Shown piece after piece: positions 1 to 7,843 of a DNA stretch of 64,000 bases. A model generated the notes under the pieces. It worked only from the letters and a program-made list of their open reading frames with translations, made no database searches and was not told where the DNA came from. The DNA comes from Bifidobacterium asteroides (GTDB lineage: Bacteria > Actinomycetota > Actinomycetes > Actinomycetales > Bifidobacteriaceae): the NCBI RefSeq assembly GCF_009683175.1, contig NZ_WKKW01000002.1, positions 1 through 64,000 on the forward strand. The letters are read 5' to 3'. Within the stretch, counting starts at the first letter, position 1. Every line of letters starts with the position of its first letter. Position numbers and translations under genes: made by a program.

Positions 1-271
1 AACGGCATACGCCTGTCAGGGTGAACAAGCCTGACCGCAAGGCGTACCCGGACCTGCCAGAGGATTTCACCTACGTACAAATCAGCGCCGGAAACGATTA
101 TTCCCTGGCCGTGGGCAGCGACGGCAACGCCTACGCCTGGGGATGGAACGGCAGTGGCCAGATCGGCGACGGGACGACCACCGAACGGCATACGCCTGTC
201 AGGGTGAACAAGCCTGACCGCAAGGCGTACCCGGACCTACCCAAGGATTTCACCTACGTACAAATCAGCGG
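1..271 (+). repeat. Direct DNA repeat within the RCC1 gene
   Basis: Bases 1-88 and 184-271 are nearly identical, differing mainly in one short patch (ctgccagagg versus ctacccaagg). The period is 183 nt, or 61 codons, matching one RCC1 blade plus its insert. The identity includes synonymous positions, which points to recent duplication or gene conversion rather than old divergence. Confidence 0.9.
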
Positions 272-917
272 CGGAGCCGATCATTCGCTGGCTGTGGGCA
301 GCGACGACAAAGTCTGGGCATGGGGATGCAACTGGTATGGCCAGCTCGGCAACAACACCATCAGCGGGTACAGTGACGTGAATCCTGTTCCTGTGCGCGT
401 GCGCGACCCCGCCAACCCCACCGACAAGAGCAAAGGACTAAAAGCCACACAGGTCAGCGGCGGGTGGCATCTTTCGCTGGCCCTGGGCAGCGACGGAAAC
501 GCCTGGGCATGGGGTGCTAACGACAGTGGCCAGCTCGGCGACGGCACAGGAAACACCAAGTCGGCTCCCGTGCCGGTGGTGTTCAACCTGCAGCTGGTGA
601 TCACCGGCGTCAGATTCGACCAGACTGCCGTATCAGGCTTGACGCGCGGCGATGGCAACAGTGTCAGCGTGCTCACGCCTGCACACCAGCCGGGCACGGT
701 CACGGTCAGCGTCGACTACACGATGGGTGGCACAGGAATCACCCTGACCGACACTTCCCTCAGATACACGTACCTGCCCGCAGGCGTGCTCCCCCGAGCC
801 GGAGGGGAGGGCATCCTGCTCGCCCTGGCCACCGGCATGACCGGCATGGGCGGGGTCCTCGCCTCACGCCGCCAAAGAGAAGAACAACGTAGTATGTCAC
901 ATGCTTCGCACGAGTAA
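3..917 (+). CDS. RCC1-repeat cell-surface protein, 5' end outside window
   Basis: The reading frame is open from the first bases, so this is the C-terminal 304 residues of a longer protein. It contains at least three RCC1-type blade repeats, recognisable by the recurring pattern SxAVGSDGxxxAWGxNxxGQxGDGT. A roughly 70-residue Ig-like segment follows. The end is LPRAG, a hydrophobic stretch (GILLALATGMTGMGGVLA) and a basic tail (SRRQREEQR), which looks like a sortase sorting signal with a non-canonical LPxAG pentapeptide. By family, RCC1 propellers bind proteins or glycans, and this one is inferred to be displayed on the cell wall. The ligand is unknown. Near-identical DNA repeats inside the gene suggest recent repeat duplication. 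Confidence 0.85.
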   Translation, partial: RHTPVRVNKPDRKAYPDLPEDFTYVQISAGNDYSLAVGSDGNAYAWGWNGSGQIGDGTTTERHTPVRVNKPDRKAYPDLPKDFTYVQISGGADHSLAVGSDDKVWAWGCNWYGQLGNNTISGYSDVNPVPVRVRDPANPTDKSKGLKATQVSGGWHLSLALGSDGNAWAWGANDSGQLGDGTGNTKSAPVPVVFNLQLVITGVRFDQTAVSGLTRGDGNSVSVLTPAHQPGTVTVSVDYTMGGTGITLTDTSLRYTYLPAGVLPRAGGEGILLALATGMTGMGGVLASRRQREEQRSMSHASHE

Positions 918-1045
918 GAAAAGGCCTGGGGCGCGTATCAATCCCCCCGCCCTCGGCCCATATAGGGGGCAGGGAGGAAAAGTGCCACTTAAGGCCCAAC
1001 CCCAAGAGAGCCGACACCCCCTCCCGCGCCCCCAGCACACAATCG

Positions 1046-1102
1046 GTCGACCGCCCGAACGCAAGAGAGGAAGCAGCTCCTCTCTGCGCTCGGACGGTCG
1101 AC
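1046..1102 (-). terminator. Long hairpin after the MFS gene
   Basis: GTCGACCG (1046-1053) pairs with CGGTCGAC (1095-1102). Inner segments also pair: CCGAACGCA with TGCGCTCGG at one mismatch, and AGAGAGGA with TCCTCTCT. It lies about 10 bp beyond the stop of the minus-strand MFS gene and is probably its terminator. It may also serve the plus-strand RCC1 gene. The T-tract is weak on both sides. Confidence 0.7.
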
Positions 1103-1112
1103 TACAACTGTT

Positions 1113-2501
1113 CTACTGCTGGTCGGCAGTCGTGGCGTAGATGGTCTTCTTGCAGGCCAAGTACACGACCAGGCCCAGCAGGGACACGGCAGCTCCGATC
1201 AGCAGCAGGTTGCTGTAGTTGGCGGCCGGCCCGGTGGCTCCCATGATGCTGAAACCCTCCAGGCTGGGCTTGCCCATCAGACCGCCGATGATGGCGATGC
1301 CGATGGAGCCGGTCACGTTCATGACCAGATCGTTCATGCCCACGCCGCGGCCCGACTGATCCTGGGGCAGGGTGTCAAGCACGGTGGAGACGATGGGCGA
1401 ATACATCAGTCCGACCCCGGCATAGTAGACGCAGGCAGTCAGCGTCAGGGCCAGCAGGCCGGAATTGACCACCAGAGCCGTCCCGGCGAAGCCCAGAATC
1501 ATCAGACAGGCGGCGATGATGATGGCGGTCTTTCGGCCGATCTTATCTACAATGGCGCCCGAGGTGGTGCCCAGCACGGCGGCCACCAGGAAGGCCCAGA
1601 CCACATGCAGAGAGACCGTGGTGGTCGACACCTTGTAGACGTCACGTCCGATGGCGTTGAAGATGGGCGACATGCAGTAGTTCATGAAGTAGAAGATCAG
1701 AATCAGCCCGATGCCCATCAGCCAGCGCTTGTTGCGGAAGAAGTCCGGGGTGATGAAGGGGCTCTTGGCCCGGCTGATGTACACGGCGAAGATCAGGTAG
1801 CAGACAGCGGAGGCCGCCAGCAGCCACCAGGCCGTGTACGAGAAGAAGAGGGTCAGCAGGGCCGTGGCCAGTCCGAAGATGACGAAGCCCAGCCAGTCCA
1901 CCTTCTCGCCGTTGCCGCCGCCGGTGGGCAGGCTCTTGAGCAGGATGGGCAGGAAGATGATGGTGACCGCGGGAATCAGGAAGAGGTACTGCCAGGCTAT
2001 GGAGCTGAGCAGGCCGGCGGCAAAGATGCCGATGGCTGCAGACACCTGGTAGCCTGCCGTGAAGATGCCGAAGAAGATCACCTTCAGTGAGGGCTTGAGG
2101 TACTTGGTTGCCACGACCAGGTAGGCCGAGCCAGCCACCTGTTCGCCGGCGGTCTGCAGCAGCCGGGCCGCGATCACATTCCAGATGTTGGGGGCCATGA
2201 TCGTGTTGGCCACGTATCCGTACACGGACCCGATGAACAGTATGCACAGGCCGAAGGTGACCAGCTTGCGCAGGGATACGAAGTCACCCAGGGACCCGTA
2301 GATGAAGCAGACGATGCCCAGGACGATGCTGGGTAGGGCCGTGATCAGCGAGGCCTGGTCGGGGGCGCCGGCATCCTTGCCGACCTGCTGGAAGACCAGG
2401 TTGAAGCCCTGCAGGCACAGGGTGCCCAGGACGAAGGTGATCAGCAGCAGGATCAGCGATCGTACGGCTGTCGAATCCTCGGTGGATTGCTTTTCGGACA
2501 T
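1113..2501 (-). CDS. MFS transporter, DHA2/TetL-like, paired with nucleoside hydrolase
   Basis: The product is a 462-residue polytopic membrane protein of the major facilitator superfamily, with hydrophobic segments throughout. The N-terminal half (ARLLQTAGEQVAGSAYLVVATKYL, then FGIFTAGYQVSAAIGIFAAGLL) resembles the 14-TM drug:H+ antiporter-2 group that includes Bmr3 and TetL. It follows the nucleoside hydrolase gene on the same strand by 51 nt, so the two are probably one operon. Context therefore suggests nucleoside or base transport, while sequence resemblance suggests drug efflux. I cannot decide between them. A purine-rich stretch (AAAGAGAA) precedes the ATG. A strong hairpin follows the stop. 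Confidence 0.8.
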   Translation of the reverse strand: MSEKQSTEDSTAVRSLILLLITFVLGTLCLQGFNLVFQQVGKDAGAPDQASLITALPSIVLGIVCFIYGSLGDFVSLRKLVTFGLCILFIGSVYGYVANTIMAPNIWNVIAARLLQTAGEQVAGSAYLVVATKYLKPSLKVIFFGIFTAGYQVSAAIGIFAAGLLSSIAWQYLFLIPAVTIIFLPILLKSLPTGGGNGEKVDWLGFVIFGLATALLTLFFSYTAWWLLAASAVCYLIFAVYISRAKSPFITPDFFRNKRWLMGIGLILIFYFMNYCMSPIFNAIGRDVYKVSTTTVSLHVVWAFLVAAVLGTTSGAIVDKIGRKTAIIIAACLMILGFAGTALVVNSGLLALTLTACVYYAGVGLMYSPIVSTVLDTLPQDQSGRGVGMNDLVMNVTGSIGIAIIGGLMGKPSLEGFSIMGATGPAANYSNLLLIGAAVSLLGLVVYLACKKTIYATTADQQ

Positions 2502-2552
2502 AATGTCTTCAATTCTCTTTCTTTTGCGTGAACTTGCCGGGGATGGAGGACC

Positions 2553-3509
2553 TCAGTCGGCCTGGGAGGCCAGCCTGGTGATCCGGGTCATGAACTCGTC
2601 CAGGAAGCGGGGCACGTCCACGCCGACGGCCACGCGCATGGTCTTGTTCGGGTCGTTGAGCCGCTGCTCGTCCCCGATGGTACGCCCGCGAGTGGCGCCT
2701 TCGGTCTCCACCTTCATATTGATGGGCAGGGTGGTGACCAGGGTCGGATCCACGGCCACGCCCACGGCCAGCGGATCGTGCAGGCCGCAACCACCCAGAT
2801 GGGGCGAGGTGGTCTCGTAGGCCTTGATGTAGAAGTCGGTCATGTCCGCCAGGAAGTTGCCTGCCGCAGTGCCCAGCTGCCGCCAGCGGGCGGTCTCCTT
2901 GTAGGTCAGCAGGGTCTGCAGGGTCACGTCCAGGCCGACCATGGTCACGGGAGCGCCGGAGCGGAAGAGCACATCGGCCGCGTCCGGGTCCTGGGAGATG
3001 TTGGCTTCCTGCCAGGCGTCCACATTGCCCGGCACGGTCAGGGCCCCGCCCATGAGCACAATGGAGCCTATGCGCTGGGCGATGTCAGGCTCCTTGGCCA
3101 GGGCGGCGGCGATGTTGGTCATGGGGCCGGTGGGCACGTAGACCAGATCCTTGCCGTAGGTGTTGACCGCATCGATGATGAAGTCCACGGCCGACTGTGT
3201 CTCAGCCTTGCGGTCCGAGTCGGGGATGGCCACGTCGCCGATGCCGTTCTCGCCGTGGATGAAGGCGGAGACGGGCAGCACCTCGAAGGAGTCCGCCTTG
3301 CAGGCGTGGGACAGGCCCGGGTAGACCTTGACCTCAGGATGACCCAGCAGGTCGGTGATGGCCAGATCGTTGCGGATGCCCTGCTCCAGGAGCACGTTGC
3401 CATAGGTGCCGGTTATGCCGATCAGCTCAACTTCGGGGCTGCCCAGGGCATAGGAGATAGCCAGAGTGTCGTCGACACCAGTGTCCAGATCGAGAATCAG
3501 CTTACGCAT
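2553..3509 (-). CDS. Inosine-uridine preferring nucleoside hydrolase family protein
   Basis: The 318-residue product is a cytosolic N-ribohydrolase that splits ribonucleosides into base and ribose. The N-terminal calcium-site signature is DLDTGVDDTLA, and the later HDPLAVG motif is also present. The frame is open for 49 more codons upstream, but the start MRKLILDLDTG is preferred. It has AGGAAA upstream, and family members begin immediately before this DxDxGxDD motif. It is the first gene of a two-gene unit with the MFS transporter, which suggests nucleoside uptake and salvage. The upstream DNA has two inverted repeats that could be operators or a leader hairpin. Exact nucleoside preference cannot be read from sequence. 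Confidence 0.9.
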   Translation of the reverse strand: MRKLILDLDTGVDDTLAISYALGSPEVELIGITGTYGNVLLEQGIRNDLAITDLLGHPEVKVYPGLSHACKADSFEVLPVSAFIHGENGIGDVAIPDSDRKAETQSAVDFIIDAVNTYGKDLVYVPTGPMTNIAAALAKEPDIAQRIGSIVLMGGALTVPGNVDAWQEANISQDPDAADVLFRSGAPVTMVGLDVTLQTLLTYKETARWRQLGTAAGNFLADMTDFYIKAYETTSPHLGGCGLHDPLAVGVAVDPTLVTTLPINMKVETEGATRGRTIGDEQRLNDPNKTMRVAVGVDVPRFLDEFMTRITRLASQAD

Positions 3510-3556
3510 ACAATGTTTCCTTTCATCGCCATGGCTGTATGGAACCATGGCCGTAT

Positions 3557-3710
3557 GCATCCACGATGTCCTTGTGGTGGATGCTTGTTTATCATATGCG
3601 AAATCGAGCGGTTTCGCTCCCCTATGACATGCGCAAGTCGTGGACAATATCCGCAAATGTTCATATAGCCCGCAACCAGGGCCCGGATAACGAATCCGGA
3701 TAGCGAATCC
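3557..3710. promoter_or_regulatory. Inverted and tandem repeats in divergent control region
   Basis: The roughly 320-bp region between the nucleoside hydrolase and the sugar porter has three repeat elements. GCATCCAC (3557-3564) is inverted as GTGGATGC (3577-3584). GCGAAA (3598-3603) is inverted as TTTCGC (3612-3617). A 13-bp tandem duplication, GGATAACGAATCC then GGATAGCGAATCC, spans 3685-3710. The first two lie in the likely promoter/leader of the hydrolase, and the third lies upstream of the transporter. Their role as operators is inferred. Confidence 0.45.
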
Positions 3711-3831
3711 AACAGCTGGTTCTCCGGCTGATTCCCCCTATCCACAATGGCGAGCCTGGTCGACGGACCGCTCCCCCAGATGCCTATGATTACCCTGATT
3801 AAGCCCGGATGATCTGGCGAAAGGGGAGCCC

Positions 3832-5202
3832 ATGGCTGCGATTCAAGGACGGCGGCGCAATCTGCAACTGATGACCGCCCTGGGTGTGCTGGCCGGCGGC
3901 CTCTATGGCTATACCTTGACCGTCATCTCCGGCGCGCTGATCGGCATGAATCTAGGCTCCGGCCCGGGCGGGCATCTGACTGCCGGCGAACAGGGCATGG
4001 TCACCTCAGCCCTGCTGATAGGAGCTGCATTGGGATCCTACCTGGCTGGCAAGTTCAACGACCGTTTCGGCCCCAAGCACATCATCCTGGCCGGCGCCCT
4101 GCTGGCCATCCCCGGAGCCCTGCTGAGCGCCCTGGCCCCCAGCCTGATCCTGCTTGGTCTGGGAAGATTGATCATCGGGGCTGGCATCGGCATGACCTCG
4201 ACCATCGTGCCCATCTACCTGGCCGATATGGTCGGCACGGAGGAACGCGGACGGGTGGTTTCGGTCAACTCGGTCATGATTGTGGTCTGGCAGCTGCTGG
4301 CCGTCAGTGTCAACGCCATCCTGGACCGGATGGGTGCCGACTGGCGGACCATGCTCTGGGCCCTGGTGCCTCCGGCCATCCTGCTGGCCCTGCTGGCCTG
4401 CTTCCTGCATGACAGCCCGGCCCACCTGATCCGCCGTGGCCAATCGGACCAGGCAGCAGTCTTCCTGGAATCCACCCGCGACCAGGCAGAGGCCCGGGTG
4501 ACCATGCGGGAGCTGTCGCATCCGGCGAGCGCGAAGACCGCCGGCTTCAAGGCCCCCTGGCTCCGGCGGGTACTGATCGTGGGCATCGGCGTGGCCATGA
4601 TCAACCAGCTGACCGGGCTGAACATCGTCAACTATTACGCGCCGACCATCTTCACCGACACCCTGGGCTTCGACCCCTCCCTGTCCATGGTGGCCACCGT
4701 GCCCGTCATCCTGGTCTCCGCCATAGCGGCAACCATCGGAGGGCTGGGACTGATCGACCGCTTCGACCGCCGCGCCATTCTGGCTGTGGGACTTGCAGGC
4801 ACCATCATCTTTCTGGCGGCCATCGGGGTCTGCTACCGGTTCGTCGGCGCCCCAGGCAGCGGGTCACGGACTGCCGCCTGGATCATGATCGGCATGATGA
4901 TGATCTACGTGGTCTTCGTCCAGGGCCTGGTGGCCCCGGTCACCTGGCTGCTCCTGTCCGAGATCTTCCCCCAGCAGGTCAAGAGCCGTGGCATGGGCTA
5001 CGCCAACGTGGCCATGAACCTGACCAACTTCGGACTCTCCCTGGTCTTCCCCACCCTGCTGGCCCGACTGGGTGGCACCGGCACCTACCTGCTCTTCGCC
5101 CTGATCAATGTGTGCGCCCTGGTGTTCGCCTGGGTCATGGTGCCCGAGACCCGTGGCAAGAGCCTGGCCCAGATCGAGCAGGAGGCCCGCACCCGGGCAT
5201 GA
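3832..5202 (+). CDS. MFS sugar porter (SP family)
   Basis: The 456-residue, 12-TM product is a sugar:proton symporter of the plasma membrane. Sugar-porter hallmarks are visible: GRLIIGAGIGMTSTIVPIYLADM after TM4, the central loop DSPAHLIRRG (PESPRxL position), QLTGLNIVNYY in TM7 (the QxxGxNxxxYY sugar-binding signature) and the C-terminal PETRGKSL. GGGGAG lies only 3 nt before the ATG, so SD spacing is short. The gene is monocistronic, divergent from the nucleoside hydrolase, and followed by a hairpin. Substrate is probably a hexose or pentose. A link to ribose from the neighbouring hydrolase is attractive but unproven. Confidence 0.88.
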   Translation: MAAIQGRRRNLQLMTALGVLAGGLYGYTLTVISGALIGMNLGSGPGGHLTAGEQGMVTSALLIGAALGSYLAGKFNDRFGPKHIILAGALLAIPGALLSALAPSLILLGLGRLIIGAGIGMTSTIVPIYLADMVGTEERGRVVSVNSVMIVVWQLLAVSVNAILDRMGADWRTMLWALVPPAILLALLACFLHDSPAHLIRRGQSDQAAVFLESTRDQAEARVTMRELSHPASAKTAGFKAPWLRRVLIVGIGVAMINQLTGLNIVNYYAPTIFTDTLGFDPSLSMVATVPVILVSAIAATIGGLGLIDRFDRRAILAVGLAGTIIFLAAIGVCYRFVGAPGSGSRTAAWIMIGMMMIYVVFVQGLVAPVTWLLLSEIFPQQVKSRGMGYANVAMNLTNFGLSLVFPTLLARLGGTGTYLLFALINVCALVFAWVMVPETRGKSLAQIEQEARTRA

Positions 5203-5214
5203 AACCGGCATAAG

Positions 5215-5247
5215 AAGAGGGCGGAACCGGATACCGGCCCGCCCTTA
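5215..5247. terminator. Hairpin between convergent genes
   Basis: GGGCGG (5219-5224) pairs with CCGCCC (5239-5244), extended by AAG/CTT at the base, with internal ACCGG/CCGGc pairing. It sits 13 nt after the sugar-porter stop and 30 nt from the stop of the opposing small gene, so it could terminate both. Confidence 0.65.
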
Positions 5248-5276
5248 TGGAATCTGATACTTCAGATTCAGATGCC

Positions 5277-5480
5277 TCAGATTTTAAAGACCTGCTTGGC
5301 CAGCTTGGCGATGGTGTCGCCGCCCAGCTGTGCAACATCATTCTTGCACTGGTTGATCCTGCCGAAGAGCTGGTCCGCGTCGTTGTATGACAGGGGCTGG
5401 CCGATCTCCTTGGACAGGTCAACCAGCTGGTCGATGGTCTCCAGGTTGCTCAGCTTCTCTACCAAGGTCTTCTCGTCCAT
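5277..5480 (-). CDS. 67-aa protein with Nif11-like pattern and Gly-Gly
   Basis: This small gene has a good ribosome-binding site (GAGGAG, 7 nt before ATG). The protein is predicted mostly helical. Its first half (LETIDQLVDLSKEIGQPLSYNDADQLFGRI) has the spacing of Nif11-type leader helices. Residues 53-54 are Gly-Gly, followed by the basic, amphipathic 13-residue end DTIAKLAKQVFKI. That would fit a peptide precursor cleaved after a double glycine, but no modification enzyme, C39 peptidase transporter or immunity gene is adjacent. It may equally be an ordinary small housekeeping protein. Function is not recognised. Confidence 0.65.
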   Translation of the reverse strand: MDEKTLVEKLSNLETIDQLVDLSKEIGQPLSYNDADQLFGRINQCKNDVAQLGGDTIAKLAKQVFKI

Positions 5481-5593
5481 GAATCACTCCTCTGTAAGCG
5501 GCGGTGCAGACACCGGGGGCCTTACGCCATCGATGCCCACCTTTCTCTTCCCATCATAGCCAGCGAACGGATGAACCGGGCGCGCACGGGGGC

Positions 5594-6631
5594 TCAAATC
5601 AGGTCGTATGAGAAATCGTGGATCTGGTCCAGGGTCTGCCGGCTCTCCTCCAGCCAGGTCATGGCCACCGGATAGACGTGCCCCAGGGTCTGCAGGCGGT
5701 TGGGCCTCGGGTCATGCAGCTCGAAGTCGCGGCCCTTCCTGCACAGAATCCCGGCCAGCTTCAGAGCGTCGCCCTGCAGGAAGTCGTCGGCACTGGTGTT
5801 CAGGAATACCGGCGGCAGGTGGACCATATCAACCATGGTCGTCAGGTCGGCCACCTGGTCGCCCCCAGCCTGCACGAAGCTCCCGAAGAAGGATGGAGCA
5901 ACCATGGTCAAGGCATCGGTGGGCGAGCCACTGGGTTGGAAACCATCCAGATTCACCGATAGGTAAGGAGTCAGGTCGAAAAGCCCTGAGACCAAGGCAG
6001 CGCCACGGGGCCGCAGCCCGGCAGGTTTCAACCCCAGCCTCTGCGCGAATTGGTCATCGGACTCCACTGCCAGCGTATATAGGGCCAGCGTGCCTCCGGC
6101 CGAGTCTCCCGTCAGAAAGATCCTGTCGGGCGAAACCGGATACTCGTCCAGGTGGTTCTTGATCCACGTCAGGGCCGTCAGCACGTCACCCAGCTGGCCC
6201 ATGAAGTCCGTGCTGGGGACCAGCCGGTAGTTGATCGAGAAGACCGCAAAGCCGCGCTGGGCCAGATGGGTGCAGAAGTTCCGGTTGAGCTCCTTGTAGC
6301 CGTACATGAACCCGCCGCCGTGGATGTCGATGTAGACCGGCGTCACCCTGCCGTTGCGCAGCAGGGCATCATGCGGCAGGTAAAGATCCAGCTTGTGGGC
6401 GCGCAAACCGTCGTCCACGTAGGCGATGTCGTTCAGGCAATCCACCCCCTCGGGCACCTGCCAGTGACGGGAGCGGGGAGCGTCCATGCGCCCGAAGGTC
6501 AGCCGGGATCCCAGAACGGCCCGAACCATATCCGGACTGCAGCCATCCAGGTCGCCGTCGACCTCGGTCCAGCCCTCCAGGAGTTCGCGTTCCTCGTCGG
6601 TTACGGTCATCTTTGCATCATTGCTCATCAT
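5594..6631 (-). CDS. Alpha/beta hydrolase, HSL-type esterase/lipase
   Basis: The 345-residue protein has the hormone-sensitive-lipase signature: the oxyanion-hole motif HGGGF (residues 104-108) and the nucleophile elbow GDSAGG with Ser177. The C-terminal His is probably in TLGHVYP, and an acidic residue lies in the ADDF segment before it. No signal peptide is seen, so it is likely cytoplasmic and acts on short acyl esters, possibly plant-derived or drug-like. The start is the first of two adjacent ATGs, preceded by GAGGG. It is divergent from the DUF4391 gene and appears monocistronic. Natural substrate cannot be inferred. Confidence 0.85.
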   Translation of the reverse strand: MMSNDAKMTVTDEERELLEGWTEVDGDLDGCSPDMVRAVLGSRLTFGRMDAPRSRHWQVPEGVDCLNDIAYVDDGLRAHKLDLYLPHDALLRNGRVTPVYIDIHGGGFMYGYKELNRNFCTHLAQRGFAVFSINYRLVPSTDFMGQLGDVLTALTWIKNHLDEYPVSPDRIFLTGDSAGGTLALYTLAVESDDQFAQRLGLKPAGLRPRGAALVSGLFDLTPYLSVNLDGFQPSGSPTDALTMVAPSFFGSFVQAGGDQVADLTTMVDMVHLPPVFLNTSADDFLQGDALKLAGILCRKGRDFELHDPRPNRLQTLGHVYPVAMTWLEESRQTLDQIHDFSYDLI

Positions 6632-6778
6632 TCAGCCCTCATAACTCCAACCCGCACTGCTCTTTGCATCCGGTCTTGTGGGTTTACAGCCAATATACAA
6701 TGCCGGCAGACGGACACTCCTGGCCCTGGTCGCGATCCTACCGGTAGAATGACGGGAACAGCGACAGAAAGGCCAAGG

Positions 6779-7501
6779 ATGACAATCGCAAGCTACGAAG
6801 GCGTATCCGCGCTCTCCCTGGGCCTGCCGCCCACCACCGCCATTCCAGCAGCCAAGGGTGAACTGCCCATACGGGCCTTCACCACACGGCCGCCCGTCTC
6901 CTCACGGCTGCGCCAGCACTTCTCCACCAGCGTCGACAGGATCGTCATGCTGGCCCTGCTGCGGCCCGGGACCATCCCTGTGACGGATGGCGCGCACTGT
7001 CATGAGGTGCTGGTCATGGCCATCGGACTGAAGACTCCCGATGTGCCGGAGGACGTGTTGGAACACATCGCCGCCATGCGCTCCTCAGGCATGGTCTTCA
7101 TCACCATTCACCAGGGTGAGGAGGGACTCGTCTGTACGCCGGCCGTCCGCCGGGCCCTGCCCACCAAAGCCGGTCATGAGACCAGACATACGCTCCACCT
7201 GGGCAGTCCTCGCCCTGCTGATCAGACCAATCTGACCTTAGCCGGCGACGATATGGACCAACTCTGGGACAGCCTGTGTGCCCAGGTGACCCTGGACCAG
7301 ACTGACGGCACGGATCTGGACAACCGACTCGCCGTCCGCGAACGCATCGACCTGCTCAAGGCCCAGGAGGCCAAGCTGACCGGAGAACACGGCCGGGCAC
7401 GAACCACTCAGGACCGCAACACAGCCTTCGCCAAGCTCCAGAAGGTCCGCGCCGAGCTGAAGCGGCTTTCCGCCGATAATCAGACTTTAGAGGATAATTA
7501 A
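6779..7501 (+). CDS. DUF4391-like protein
   Basis: The 240-residue protein resembles DUF4391: LGLPPTTAIP near the N-terminus, RLRQHFSTSVDRIVMLALLRPGTIPV in the middle, then EVLVMAIGLK and a strand-helix core ending around ALP. The last 50 residues are a highly charged coiled-coil-like helix (LLKAQEAKLTG to ELKRLSADNQ). The frame is open far upstream, but ATG 6779 is chosen. It has AAAGG upstream, the family pattern begins here, and earlier sequence is antisense to the esterase. By general knowledge this family often sits beside helicases and methylases of defence loci. Here it is solitary. Function is unknown. Confidence 0.7.
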   Translation: MTIASYEGVSALSLGLPPTTAIPAAKGELPIRAFTTRPPVSSRLRQHFSTSVDRIVMLALLRPGTIPVTDGAHCHEVLVMAIGLKTPDVPEDVLEHIAAMRSSGMVFITIHQGEEGLVCTPAVRRALPTKAGHETRHTLHLGSPRPADQTNLTLAGDDMDQLWDSLCAQVTLDQTDGTDLDNRLAVRERIDLLKAQEAKLTGEHGRARTTQDRNTAFAKLQKVRAELKRLSADNQTLEDN

Positions 7502-7843
7502 TCAAGCAGCAACATCCTCATACACCAATCTGATACACATAGATCAGAGCGGCCAGATTTCCACAACGGAATCTTTCTTGCAACTGCAATGAAATCCCAC
7601 CTTATGCAGAGACAAAGAGGCGGATAATCCCGAAGCCAAATAGCCAAAAGTGCTTTTGGTCACTGCAAATTTTCTGATCTTATGCGTATTGAAGAAACAA
7701 TCTAACTGGCACTTGTTAAAAGCACAAGAGCACAACGAGTGCGGACGTCACAGGAGTCATCATTTCCTACAACGTCCGCATTAGTCGTAACAATCAGCTG
7801 ACTTAGCATTGCTTACCCAGTCATGATGCGCCAAGCTAAATCA
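7502..7843. other. AT-richer intergenic DNA with one inverted repeat
   Basis: I see no convincing gene in this 342-bp stretch. Composition shifts to AT-rich at its left edge. TGCGGACGT (7740-7748) is inverted as ACGTCCGCA (7772-7780), about 60 bp downstream of the aldolase stop on the minus strand. It may end the sugar-acid operon, although no clear T-run follows. Confidence 0.5.
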
